This document shows positions 52,873 to 59,832 of a stretch of DNA of 64,000 nucleotides, piece after piece. The stretch's first letter is position 1, and each line of letters begins with the position of its first letter. The position numbers were made by a program, and so were the translations under genes. Source of the DNA: an uncultured Phycisphaerae bacterium (lineage in GTDB: Bacteria > Planctomycetota > Phycisphaerae > UBA1845 > PWPN01); assembly GCA_938005315.1 (NCBI GenBank), contig CALLOB010000053.1, positions 1 to 64,000 on the forward strand, written 5' to 3'. The notes under the pieces are model-generated. The model saw nothing but the letters and a program-made list of their open reading frames with translations, had not been told where the DNA came from and did no database searches.

Positions 52873-53772
52873 ATGATCAGCCTTGCGAGACTCGGCGTGT
52901 ACCTCAATGACGAGCCCGGCGACCAGGAGGCCCTGGCCTTCGCCGGCCTGGTCGCCCGGATCGGACGACCGGCGTCGATCCACTGCATCCACGTGCGAGG
53001 GCTCGAGGACCCGGTCGCGCTCCCCCCGCCGGACCCCCAGGCCCTGCAACAGCGGGTCGCCGCGGCCCTGCCGGCCGAACTCGGCGGACGCGTCGAAATC
53101 CACGTTTCCGAGGCCACCGGGCTTCAGGAGATGCTCCGCACCGCCCGCCACGGCGACCTCGACATGATCGTCGTCGGCCGCCGCCTGCCGCACGACCAGC
53201 TCGGCGTCGGCGCCGCGTTCTACCGGCTGGCCCGCAAGACCCCCTGCGACGTGCTTGTGGTCCCCGCCGGCGCGGTGCCGCACCTCAGCCGCCTCCTGGT
53301 GCTCATGGACGGCTCGGCCCACTCGAGGATGGCCCTGGAAAAGGCCCTGTTCGTCGCCCGGGCCAGCGGCGAACGCCCCCAGGTCCTGGTGCAGTCGATC
53401 TACTCGGTGGGCTACGGCTACCAGTACACCGGCATGAGCCTCGAGGAGGCCACCCGACAGCGCGAGGCGCTGACGCGAAAGCAGATCGAGGAGTGCATCG
53501 CCGACGTGGACACCTCCGGCGTGGACTTCGAGATCGTGTATACCTGCTCGCTGGACACCGCAGCGGCCGCCCATGACCTGGCATCCGCCCGCAACATGGA
53601 CGCGATCGTCATCGGCAGCCGGGGAGCCACGCTGCCGGCCATCGCCCTGCTGGGGGCAACCACCGAACGCGTCCTGCTCAACGCCCCCATGCCCGTCCTG
53701 GTCGTCAAGCGAAAGGGGGAAACCTTCCGCTTCCTCGACGCCGTCCTGGAAGGGCTGCAGGCCCCGGGCTGA
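52873..53772 (+). CDS. Tandem universal stress protein (two UspA domains)
   Basis: The 299-residue protein is made of two UspA domains. The first ends with DMIVVGRRLPHDQLGVGAAF, where the ATP-binding G-2x-G-9x-G-S/T motif is incomplete. The second begins RLLVLMDGSAHSRMALEKAL and ends DAIVIGSRGATLPAIALLGA followed by TTERVLLNAPMPVLVVK, where GSRG...LLGATTERV gives a usable ATP site. Such proteins help cells survive starvation and redox or ion stress. GAGGTG lies 6 nt before ATG 52873; GTG 52864 is the alternative. It is divergent from a cation pump, which suggests a shared stress setting, but no common regulatory site was found. Confidence 0.9.
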   Translation: MISLARLGVYLNDEPGDQEALAFAGLVARIGRPASIHCIHVRGLEDPVALPPPDPQALQQRVAAALPAELGGRVEIHVSEATGLQEMLRTARHGDLDMIVVGRRLPHDQLGVGAAFYRLARKTPCDVLVVPAGAVPHLSRLLVLMDGSAHSRMALEKALFVARASGERPQVLVQSIYSVGYGYQYTGMSLEEATRQREALTRKQIEECIADVDTSGVDFEIVYTCSLDTAAAAHDLASARNMDAIVIGSRGATLPAIALLGATTERVLLNAPMPVLVVKRKGETFRFLDAVLEGLQAPG

Positions 53773-53795
53773 AATCCCGCCGGCCCCCCGGCAGC

Positions 53796-55232
53796 TCACA
53801 GGTGGGGCGACAGCAGCCTCGCGGCCCCGTCCCGCAACCTCACCGGCAGGCTCCGCCCGTCCACTTCGGCCAGCGTCAGCCGCCGGGCCTGCCGTGTCCT
53901 GGCCAACGCCAGCCCTTCCAGCCGGCCGGCCAGTTCCCGGTCGTAGCACTCCAGGTTGAACTCGAAATTCAGCCGCAGACTGCGCGGATCCCAGTTGGTC
54001 GACCCGATCAGCGACCAGGCCCCGTCCACGACCATCAGCTTGGTGTGATCGAACGGCGGAGGCGTCAGCCACACCCGACAACCCCGCTCCAGCACCTGCC
54101 AGAGCATGGCCGTCGAGGCCCACTGCACCAGCCGCAGGTTGTTCCGCTGCGGCAGCAGGATGTCCACCTCCACGCCGCGCAGCGCCGCGACATTCAGCGC
54201 CGTGATCAGCGCCGCGTCCGGCAGGAAATACGGCGTCACGATCCGCACCGACGAGCGGGCGCACGCCAGCGCCCCAAGCAACGTCAGCCGCAGCTTGTCG
54301 AAATCCTCGTCCGGCCCGTCCGGAATGCCCCGGGCGAACACTTCCCCGGCGGCAGCGAGCTTCGGCGACCAGCACTCCCCCTCCAGCACCTCCCCCGTGC
54401 AGAACAGCCAGTCCTCGGCGAACACACGCTGCAATTGAGCGACCACCGGCCCCTGCACGCGGAAGTGCAGGTCCCGGATCGGATGCCTCGGCCGCAGCGC
54501 CGGCCAGTGACCCTCCCGGATGTTCATGCCGCCGGTGAAACCGATCCGCCCGTCCACCACCATGATCTTGCGGTGGTTGCGCAGATTGGCGTACCGGAAG
54601 GCCCACGGCATCACCTTCGGCAGAAACCGGGCCACGGGAACACCGGCGCGACGCAGCGGCTTGACGATCGGCGGCCAGCGGTAACGCGTGCCCACGTCGT
54701 CGATGATCACCCGCACCGCCACCCCGCGGGCCACCGCCCCGGCCAGCGCTTCCAGGAACATTCGGCCCGCCCGGTCGTTGTCGAAGATGTAGGTCGACAG
54801 AGCAAGCGATGCCCGGGCCCGCTCGATCGCCTCCAGCATCACCGCGTAGGCCCCGGGGTCCTCTTCCAGAACCTCCACCCGGTTGCCCCCCAACAGGGGC
54901 TGGCCGGTGACCCTTACGACCAGCCGGGCCAGCGAACGCAGATTCTCCCCGGCCACCGGGAACTCGACCGCCCGCCCGGTTGAACCGGCACCGGGGATCG
55001 CCGGCCCCGGCCGGGACCGAAGCAGCCGCGCCCGACGCTGAATCCGGTTGATCCCCAGCCATGCGTAAAGCAGTGCCCCGAAGAACGGAACCAGCCAGAT
55101 CAGCCCGATCCACGCCAGCGCCGACCTCGGATCCCGTTTGCGCAGGATCGCATGGCACGTGCCGGTCAGATCCACGGCCAGCACCAGCACCGTCAGCAGC
55201 GAAGGCCAGATCAGCGACAGGTAATCCCACAT
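53796..55232 (-). CDS. Cardiolipin synthase (phospholipase D superfamily)
   Basis: The 478-residue membrane enzyme has two N-terminal membrane helices (LIWPSLLTVLVLAVDLTG and LAWIGLIWLVPFFGALLYAW). It has two HKD motifs: NHRKIMVVDGRIGFTGGMN near residue 215 and FDHTKLMVVDGAWSLIGSTN near residue 400. Both His-Lys-Asp triads and the trailing G-G/S-x-N are intact, so the enzyme should be active. It makes cardiolipin from phosphatidylglycerol, or a related transfer. ATG 55232 is used; GTG codons at 55238 and 55250 are possible. It ends 23 bp from the Usp gene, convergent. Confidence 0.93.
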   Translation of the reverse strand: MWDYLSLIWPSLLTVLVLAVDLTGTCHAILRKRDPRSALAWIGLIWLVPFFGALLYAWLGINRIQRRARLLRSRPGPAIPGAGSTGRAVEFPVAGENLRSLARLVVRVTGQPLLGGNRVEVLEEDPGAYAVMLEAIERARASLALSTYIFDNDRAGRMFLEALAGAVARGVAVRVIIDDVGTRYRWPPIVKPLRRAGVPVARFLPKVMPWAFRYANLRNHRKIMVVDGRIGFTGGMNIREGHWPALRPRHPIRDLHFRVQGPVVAQLQRVFAEDWLFCTGEVLEGECWSPKLAAAGEVFARGIPDGPDEDFDKLRLTLLGALACARSSVRIVTPYFLPDAALITALNVAALRGVEVDILLPQRNNLRLVQWASTAMLWQVLERGCRVWLTPPPFDHTKLMVVDGAWSLIGSTNWDPRSLRLNFEFNLECYDRELAGRLEGLALARTRQARRLTLAEVDGRSLPVRLRDGAARLLSPHL

Positions 55233-55387
55233 CGCCACGGGGGCGACCACCTCAGACGGGTTCCGGATGCCCCCCAGGCCGGCGAATCACATCGGCATGG
55301 GGCCCGCAGGCGGCCCGGCGCGGCGATCCCGGCCGGTCCGGCGGCCGCAATCCTAACGCCGAATCCCCCGCCGCACGAAAAAGCCCG

Positions 55388-55434
55388 AAAAAAGACCCGG
55401 GCGACAGAGGCCTCTCGAGCCCCGCCGCCCGGGC
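55388..55434 (-). terminator. Strong intrinsic terminator, minus strand
   Basis: On the minus strand CCCGGGCG and CGCCCGGG form an 8-bp stem over an inner AGAGGCCTCT palindrome, followed by TCTTTTTT. It would stop transcription coming from the 70-codon ORF and the CBM48 gene. Confidence 0.75.
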
Positions 55435-55443
55435 ACCCGTTTT

Positions 55444-55497
55444 GAGCCTGCGGCCACCCCCTTGCGTAGGGCCGCTCCAGACGCAAACCGCAGGCTC
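55444..55497. other. Nested perfect inverted repeat of unknown function
   Basis: GAGCCTGCGG and CCGCAGGCTC (10 bp) enclose TTGCGT and ACGCAA (6 bp), separated by an 8-nt/1-nt internal loop and a 13-nt apical loop. It lies just upstream of the terminator on the minus strand, in the 55233-55572 region where I see no gene. Confidence 0.55.
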
Positions 55498-55572
55498 GTG
55501 CATCATCGGGACCGCCCCACACCACGCGCCGCCGCATACCGGACGGGGGCTGCGGCGGGCCGACCGCCGCGG

Positions 55573-55785
55573 TCACCCGATGAACGTCTCCGGAGGCGAC
55601 ATGGGGCAGGATCGTTCCCGAACCGTCCAGATCCGACCGGCCAGTCCGCGATGCGGGTCGTACCGCTGCACCGGCCTGAGGTCCGGCCACGTGCACGGGT
55701 ATGCAACCGACACGCCCGGAATCTGCCGCGTATCGAGACCGTCAGCCCCCGCGCTCCGCCTGTTCATGCTCGTTTCGAGCGTCAT
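55573..55785 (-). CDS. Small ORF, 70 residues, unknown
   Basis: The ATG at 55785 lies exactly 6 nt after GGGAGG, one of the better ribosome binding sites in the window, and the ORF ends about 140 bp before a strong terminator. The product (MTLETSMNRRSAGADGLDTR, then VSVAYPCTWPDLRPVQRYDP and ending in SCPMSPPETFIG) shows no membrane segment and matches no family I know. It follows the CBM48 gene by 112 bp on the same strand. Codon use is GC-rich but not decisive in so short a frame. Coding status rests on the ribosome binding site and position. Confidence 0.42.
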   Translation of the reverse strand: MTLETSMNRRSAGADGLDTRQIPGVSVAYPCTWPDLRPVQRYDPHRGLAGRIWTVRERSCPMSPPETFIG

Positions 55786-55897
55786 ACTCATCCTCCCGAG
55801 GCTGCCGGCCTCCGATGTACTGGACGATCTACCCAGCCATCACTGCAGAAACATCCACCTGCGTCTTCAAAAAACGGCGCGTCTTCCGCAACCGACC

Positions 55898-56194
55898 TTA
55901 CGAACACCTCGCCAACCCGGACCCCTCCACATACAACACCGAGTTCAGACCGTGCGGCCCCGGAGCCAGGCCGAAAGCCGCGTAGTCCGCAAGCCATTCG
56001 CCATCCGCCCAGTACTTGAACTGGTAGACCCCGGGAGCCAGCCGCGTTCGACAGGCCCACCAGCCGTCCCCCAGCGAAGTCATGGGCAGTCCCCCGGGAT
56101 CCCAACCGTTGAAGTCTCCGGCCACCCCCACCCGCCGGACACCCCGACGGTAGAATCGAAACTCCGCCATGCCGTCGATCTCTTGAGTCGTCAT
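55898..56194 (-). CDS. Orphan CBM48 / AMPK-type glycogen-binding domain protein
   Basis: The 98-residue protein is almost entirely one CBM48 (isoamylase N-terminal) domain: FRFYRRGVRRVGVAGDFNGW, then DPGGLPMTSLGDGWWACRTR, LAPGVYQFKYWADGEWLADY, and NSVLYVEGSG at the end. The aromatic pattern (FNGW, FKYWADGEW) matches alpha-glucan binding surfaces. No catalytic domain is attached, as in small stand-alone AMPK-CBM proteins. A good GGAGG lies 5-6 nt before the ATG, and a TATCAT -10-like box lies at 56276-56281. It is divergent from the NhaR-like regulator gene. Confidence 0.87.
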   Translation of the reverse strand: MTTQEIDGMAEFRFYRRGVRRVGVAGDFNGWDPGGLPMTSLGDGWWACRTRLAPGVYQFKYWADGEWLADYAAFGLAPGPHGLNSVLYVEGSGLARCS

Positions 56195-56319
56195 AGCTGC
56201 CTCCAGATCGACCCCGGCCTCGACACTTCGGGCTTACGACCGGTTCCGGGATCCGGCCGACCGCCTCCCACACGGATGATACGGATAACCCGCGATGTGG
56301 TTTGATTGATTCTAATGCA

Positions 56320-56348
56320 TTGATCATTCGTTTTTATGAATGTATAAT
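56320..56348 (+). promoter_or_regulatory. Promoter of NhaR-like regulator, leaderless mRNA
   Basis: TTGATC, a 17-bp spacer and a perfect TATAAT ending 7 nt before ATG 56356. There is no Shine-Dalgarno. Confidence 0.6.
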
Positions 56349-56357
56349 CACATTCAT
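56336..56357. promoter_or_regulatory. Probable LysR-type operator
   Basis: ATGAATGT and ACATTCAT form a perfect 8-bp inverted repeat around ATAATC, covering the -10 box and the start codon. The size fits the T-N11-A layout of LysR-type sites, and it would let the regulator repress its own transcription. Confidence 0.55.
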
Positions 56358-57300
56358 GTACGACCTTAACTACCAGCATCTGAAGTACTTCTGGACGGTT
56401 GCGCGCTGCGGATCGATTGCCTCGGCCTGCAGAGAACTGCACCTGACCCAATCGACGATATCCAACCAGATCCGCATCCTGGAGAAAAGGCTGGGAGTAA
56501 GGCTGTTCCGCCGATCCGGTCGCCATCTGGCCTTGACCGAAACCGGTCAGCTGGCGTTCCGCTACGCCGGCGAGATCTTCAGCCTCGGCGGAGAACTCGT
56601 CAGTGCGGTGCAGGGGCGAACGGCCGGCGTCCCGCGCCGGCTGCACGTCGGCGCCCAGGACACGCTGCCCAAGCTGATCGTCTCGCGCCTCCTGGAGCCG
56701 GCCTTCGACCTTCCCGAGTCGGTCCAGGTGATCTGCCACGAAGGCACGCCCGCCCAACTCCTGCCCCGGCTTGCGGTCCACGAAATCGATCTGGTGCTCG
56801 CGGACGCTCCGCTGGAGCCCGATATCAGAGTCCGGGCCTTCAATCACCCCCTGGGAGAGTGCGGCATCGCCCTGTTCGCCATTCCGGATCTTGCCCGACG
56901 TCTCAGACAGGGGTTCCCCTCCAGCCTGCAGGGCGCCCCCGCCCTGCTGCCGGCCCCCACCGCGGCCATGCGCGGCACGCTGGAACGCTGGTTTCACGCC
57001 GCCGGAGTTCGCCCCGCAGTGGTCGCCGAATTCGAGGACATTGAGCTGATGATGACCCTCGGCCGCGCAGGACGCGGGTTCTTCCCCGCCCATGATGCCA
57101 TCATCCCCGAGATCACCGCGGACCCGCGCGTGGAACTCGTGGCCGTCGTCGAGAAAGGCAGCGAGAGGCTCTATGCGGTCAGCGTCGAACGCCGCCTGCG
57201 ACACCCCGCAGTCATTGCTATCGTCCAGGCCGCCCGCCGCACGCTGTTCGCCCGCGCCGGCCCGGATCCCGGCGACCGTCCGGGACCGCCGGCGGGTTGA
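56356..57300 (+). CDS. LysR-type regulator, NhaR-like
   Basis: The 314-residue regulator begins MYDLNYQHLKYFWTVARCGS with the winged HTH AACRELHLTQSTISNQIRIL-type helix pair (seen as ASACRELHLTQSTISNQIRI), followed by LEKRLGVRLFRRSGRHL. The effector domain resembles NhaR: LHVGAQDTLPKLIVSRLLEP, then EIDLVLADAPLEPDIRVRAF and AGRGFFPAHDAIIPE. NhaR activates sodium/proton antiporter and other stress genes in response to Na+. The target here is unknown, as no nhaA is nearby. The gene has its own promoter with an overlapping palindrome and no leader. Its last codon overlaps the promoter of the next gene. Confidence 0.9.
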   Translation: MYDLNYQHLKYFWTVARCGSIASACRELHLTQSTISNQIRILEKRLGVRLFRRSGRHLALTETGQLAFRYAGEIFSLGGELVSAVQGRTAGVPRRLHVGAQDTLPKLIVSRLLEPAFDLPESVQVICHEGTPAQLLPRLAVHEIDLVLADAPLEPDIRVRAFNHPLGECGIALFAIPDLARRLRQGFPSSLQGAPALLPAPTAAMRGTLERWFHAAGVRPAVVAEFEDIELMMTLGRAGRGFFPAHDAIIPEITADPRVELVAVVEKGSERLYAVSVERRLRHPAVIAIVQAARRTLFARAGPDPGDRPGPPAG

Positions 57301-57324
57301 AAACAGCCGTATCCCGGATATGCT
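57297..57324 (+). promoter_or_regulatory. Promoter of L,D-transpeptidase gene, overlapping the NhaR-like stop codon
   Basis: TTGAAA, a 16-bp spacer and TATGCT. The TTG at 57297 is the -35 box and not a start codon. The leader is about 90 nt. Confidence 0.5.
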
Positions 57325-57422
57325 GGCTCCGGGCATCTGAGCGGGCATTTCCCGGACACGGGACTCCTCAGCCAGTCAGGCCGCATCCGCCGTTCACCGA
57401 TGCCTGTCCGTCGGAGTCGCAC

Positions 57423-58544
57423 ATGGTTCGCCGTCGTTCCAGTTCCGCACGCCGCCTTGTGACCCGGGTCTTGCTGGCACTGATGCTCGCCGGCGGGCTG
57501 TGGGTCGGCTGGTCATGGCACCGCGGACCGCAGGCCGCGGCTCCCATCGTGCTGACCTCACTGGTGGCCGAAACGCCGCCGGCCGATCGCGCCCGACCGG
57601 CCGTCCGCCCCGTCGACCGGTCCCCTGGCCTGGTGCGGCTGGTCGCGCCCGTGGCGACCTCGCGTCCCGCCGACGCTGACACGGCCCGCACCCCTCAACC
57701 GCAGGCACCCCCGATTCAGGAAGGCGCCGCCCCGCCGGCCACCGACGGACAGGCCGCGCCGGCTCCCGTCATCCCCGCCACTCGACCGGCCGACTCGCAA
57801 CCGGCCGAAGGCAATCTCCAGGCCGGCCTGGCGGCCCTGGAGCGCGGAGCCCTGCTGGAGGCCCGCACGCTGCTCAACGAAGACTTGAAGAAGGGCCTGC
57901 TGCCGGATCATGCGGTCAGAGCCCGCCAGGCCCTGGAACGCATCGCCGCCGAGACCATCTTCAACGCCAGCGTGGTGCCCGAGGATCCGTTGACCGACCA
58001 CTACACGGTCAAGAGCGGCGATACCCTGGGCCGGATCGCCGCCCGCTTCAAGGTCACCGAGGAGATCCTCGCGACGATCAACCGCCTGCCCAACCGCAAC
58101 TTCATCCGCGAGGGCCGGCGGCTCAAGGTGCTCCGCGGGCCGTTCCACGCCGTGGTCTCCAAGTCCGACCACACCCTGCATGCCTTCCTGCAGGACGTCT
58201 ACGTCCGCTCGTTCCGCGTGGCCCTGGGCGCCGACGGCGGCACGCCGACCGGCCGATGGAAGGTGGTCAACCGCCAGCCCAATCCCGGCTGGACCGACCC
58301 CCGCACCGGCAAGGAGTGGCATCCCGACGATCCGGCCAATCCGATCGGCGAGTTCTGGATCGGCCTGGAGGGCGTCGAAGGCCAGGCGGTCGGCGCATTC
58401 GGTTACGGCATCCACGGCACCATCGAGCCCCAGACCATCGGGCAGGACGTGTCCCTGGGCTGCGTGCGTCTGGCTCCCGATGACATCGCCGCGGTCTACC
58501 AGATGCTTGTGCCCGGCGAGTCGCTGGTAACCATCACCGACTGA
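57423..58544 (+). CDS. LysM-containing L,D-transpeptidase (YkuD)
   Basis: The 373-residue protein has an N-terminal membrane anchor (RVLLALMLAGGLWVGWSW), then a Pro/Ala-rich linker of about 110 residues and a small helical segment (LQAGLAALERGALLEARTLL). A LysM domain follows (HYTVKSGDTLGRIAARFKV to REGRRLKVL), then a C-terminal YkuD domain with HAFLQDVYVRSFRVALGADG, FGYGIHGTIEPQTIG and SLGCVRLAPDDIAAVY. The HxGT...SxGC(V)R catalytic motif with the Cys nucleophile is intact. It crosslinks peptidoglycan (3-3) or attaches proteins to it. GGAG lies 6 nt before ATG 57423. Downstream genes on the same strand may be cotranscribed. Confidence 0.92.
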   Translation: MVRRRSSSARRLVTRVLLALMLAGGLWVGWSWHRGPQAAAPIVLTSLVAETPPADRARPAVRPVDRSPGLVRLVAPVATSRPADADTARTPQPQAPPIQEGAAPPATDGQAAPAPVIPATRPADSQPAEGNLQAGLAALERGALLEARTLLNEDLKKGLLPDHAVRARQALERIAAETIFNASVVPEDPLTDHYTVKSGDTLGRIAARFKVTEEILATINRLPNRNFIREGRRLKVLRGPFHAVVSKSDHTLHAFLQDVYVRSFRVALGADGGTPTGRWKVVNRQPNPGWTDPRTGKEWHPDDPANPIGEFWIGLEGVEGQAVGAFGYGIHGTIEPQTIGQDVSLGCVRLAPDDIAAVYQMLVPGESLVTITD

Positions 58545-58574
58545 ACGCCGCCGCCAGCCCCCGGAGGTCCGGAT

Positions 58575-58928
58575 TTGCCCGCCGAAGACGACACCACCAC
58601 CGTGGCCGACCTGCGGCGAGAGATCGCGGCCTTCATCCGCCAGCGCGACTGGGAGCAGTTCCACGATCCCAAGAACCTCGCCATGGCCATCGCCACCGAG
58701 GCCGCCGAACTGATGGAGCACTTCCGCTGGGTCCGCAACGAGGCGGCCCGCGAGATGGTCCGCGATCCGCAGACGCGCCAGGCGGTCGCCGAGGAGCTGG
58801 CCGACGTGATGGCCTTCGCTCTGTCGTTTGCCAACGCCGCAGGCATCGACGTCGCCTCCGCGCTGCGCGCCAAGATGCTCAAGAACGCCGCCAAGTATCC
58901 CGCCGACCAGTACCGCGGCCGGTACTGA
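58575..58928 (+). CDS. MazG-like nucleotide pyrophosphohydrolase
   Basis: The 117-residue protein is a single-domain MazG/RS21-C6-type NTP pyrophosphohydrolase. It has FIRQRDWEQFHDPKNLAMAI with the family's WxxF/H-N motif, then ATEAAELMEHFRWVRNE with the ExxE metal motif and VAEELADVMAFALSFANAAG with ExxD. It hydrolyses non-canonical or excess (d)NTPs to monophosphates. The start is TTG 58575, preceded by GGAGG 7 nt upstream; the MPAEDD opening is typical. It follows the L,D-transpeptidase gene by 30 nt and precedes a lipoprotein gene by 35 nt. Confidence 0.93.
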   Translation: MPAEDDTTTVADLRREIAAFIRQRDWEQFHDPKNLAMAIATEAAELMEHFRWVRNEAAREMVRDPQTRQAVAEELADVMAFALSFANAAGIDVASALRAKMLKNAAKYPADQYRGRY

Positions 58929-58963
58929 CCGCCTCGGCGGTTCCCGCGGCGACCGGACGCACC

Positions 58964-59824
58964 ATGAGCAACGCCTCACCTTCTCTGAAACTCATGACCT
59001 TCCTGCGGACCGTCGCGGCGGCCGCCGGGCTGGCGGCCGCGTCCGGCTGCGTCGTGCTGCAGCGCGCCCCGACCCCCACGGAACGCGACGATGTGGTGTT
59101 CTACTGCGACGGCGCCGGCGGTGGCGGACCGCTGACCAACTGGGGCGACAGCGTCCGGCAGGGGCTGCTGGACGACGGCTACGAGGGCGAGTTCCGCCAC
59201 TTCCGCTGGCAGACCGGACTGGGGGCCCTGGCCGATCAGACTTCCAGCCTTCAATACAAGCGCCGCCGGGCCGGCGAACTGGCCGGCGCGATCCGGGACC
59301 ACTGGCGACGCTTCCCGGGCGGTTCCGTGCACCTGATCGGGCTGTCGGCCGGATCGGCCATCGTGGTGTTTGCCCTGGAGGAGCTGCCCGACCGCTACCG
59401 CGTCGATCACGTGTTCCTGCTGGGCTCGTCGCTGAGCGCCGACTACGACCTGAGCCGGGCCCTGCGGCGCGTCCGCGGCGAAATGTATGTGTTCACCTCC
59501 AGGCAGGACCGCGTGCTCGGCGTTTTGGTGCCTCTGACCGGCACGGCGGATCGACGTCGGGCGGGCCGACGGGTGGTCGGTCGATACGGCGTGCTCATGC
59601 CGCCGGACGCCGACGAAGAGACCGAGGTCTTGTACTCGAAAGTCGTCAACATCGAGTGGGACGACGCCCGCGCCGGCCTGGGAGATCCCGGAACCCACAC
59701 CGGCGCGACCCGCCCCGAGTTCGTCCGCAACTTCATCGCCCCCCTGCTGAACCGCGACGGCCCCCGGCACCTGACCCTCACCGGATCCGGGAACACCACC
59801 ACCGCACCCGGCGGGTATCAATGA
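58964..59824 (+). CDS. Lipoprotein with alpha/beta-hydrolase fold
   Basis: The 286-residue protein has the lipobox AAGLAAASGC (Cys at about 29) and an alpha/beta-hydrolase core: DVVFYCDGAGGGGPLTNWGD, then VHLIGLSAGSAIVVFALEEL with the GLSAGS nucleophile elbow, and HVFLLGSSLSADYDLSRALR. The Asp candidate is in MYVFTSRQDRVLG, and the His is probably in DPGTHTGATR. Substrate and natural partner are unknown. It ends 8 bp from the convergent mgtE gene. Confidence 0.78.
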   Translation: MSNASPSLKLMTFLRTVAAAAGLAAASGCVVLQRAPTPTERDDVVFYCDGAGGGGPLTNWGDSVRQGLLDDGYEGEFRHFRWQTGLGALADQTSSLQYKRRRAGELAGAIRDHWRRFPGGSVHLIGLSAGSAIVVFALEELPDRYRVDHVFLLGSSLSADYDLSRALRRVRGEMYVFTSRQDRVLGVLVPLTGTADRRRAGRRVVGRYGVLMPPDADEETEVLYSKVVNIEWDDARAGLGDPGTHTGATRPEFVRNFIAPLLNRDGPRHLTLTGSGNTTTAPGGYQ

Positions 59825-59832
59825 GGCGGCGC

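Noticed and set aside
55061..56305. A 414-codon plus-strand frame across 55.1-56.3 kb
   Set aside because: It runs antisense through the end of the cardiolipin synthase gene, the terminator and the CBM48 gene; it is Arg/Pro-rich and shows no domain.
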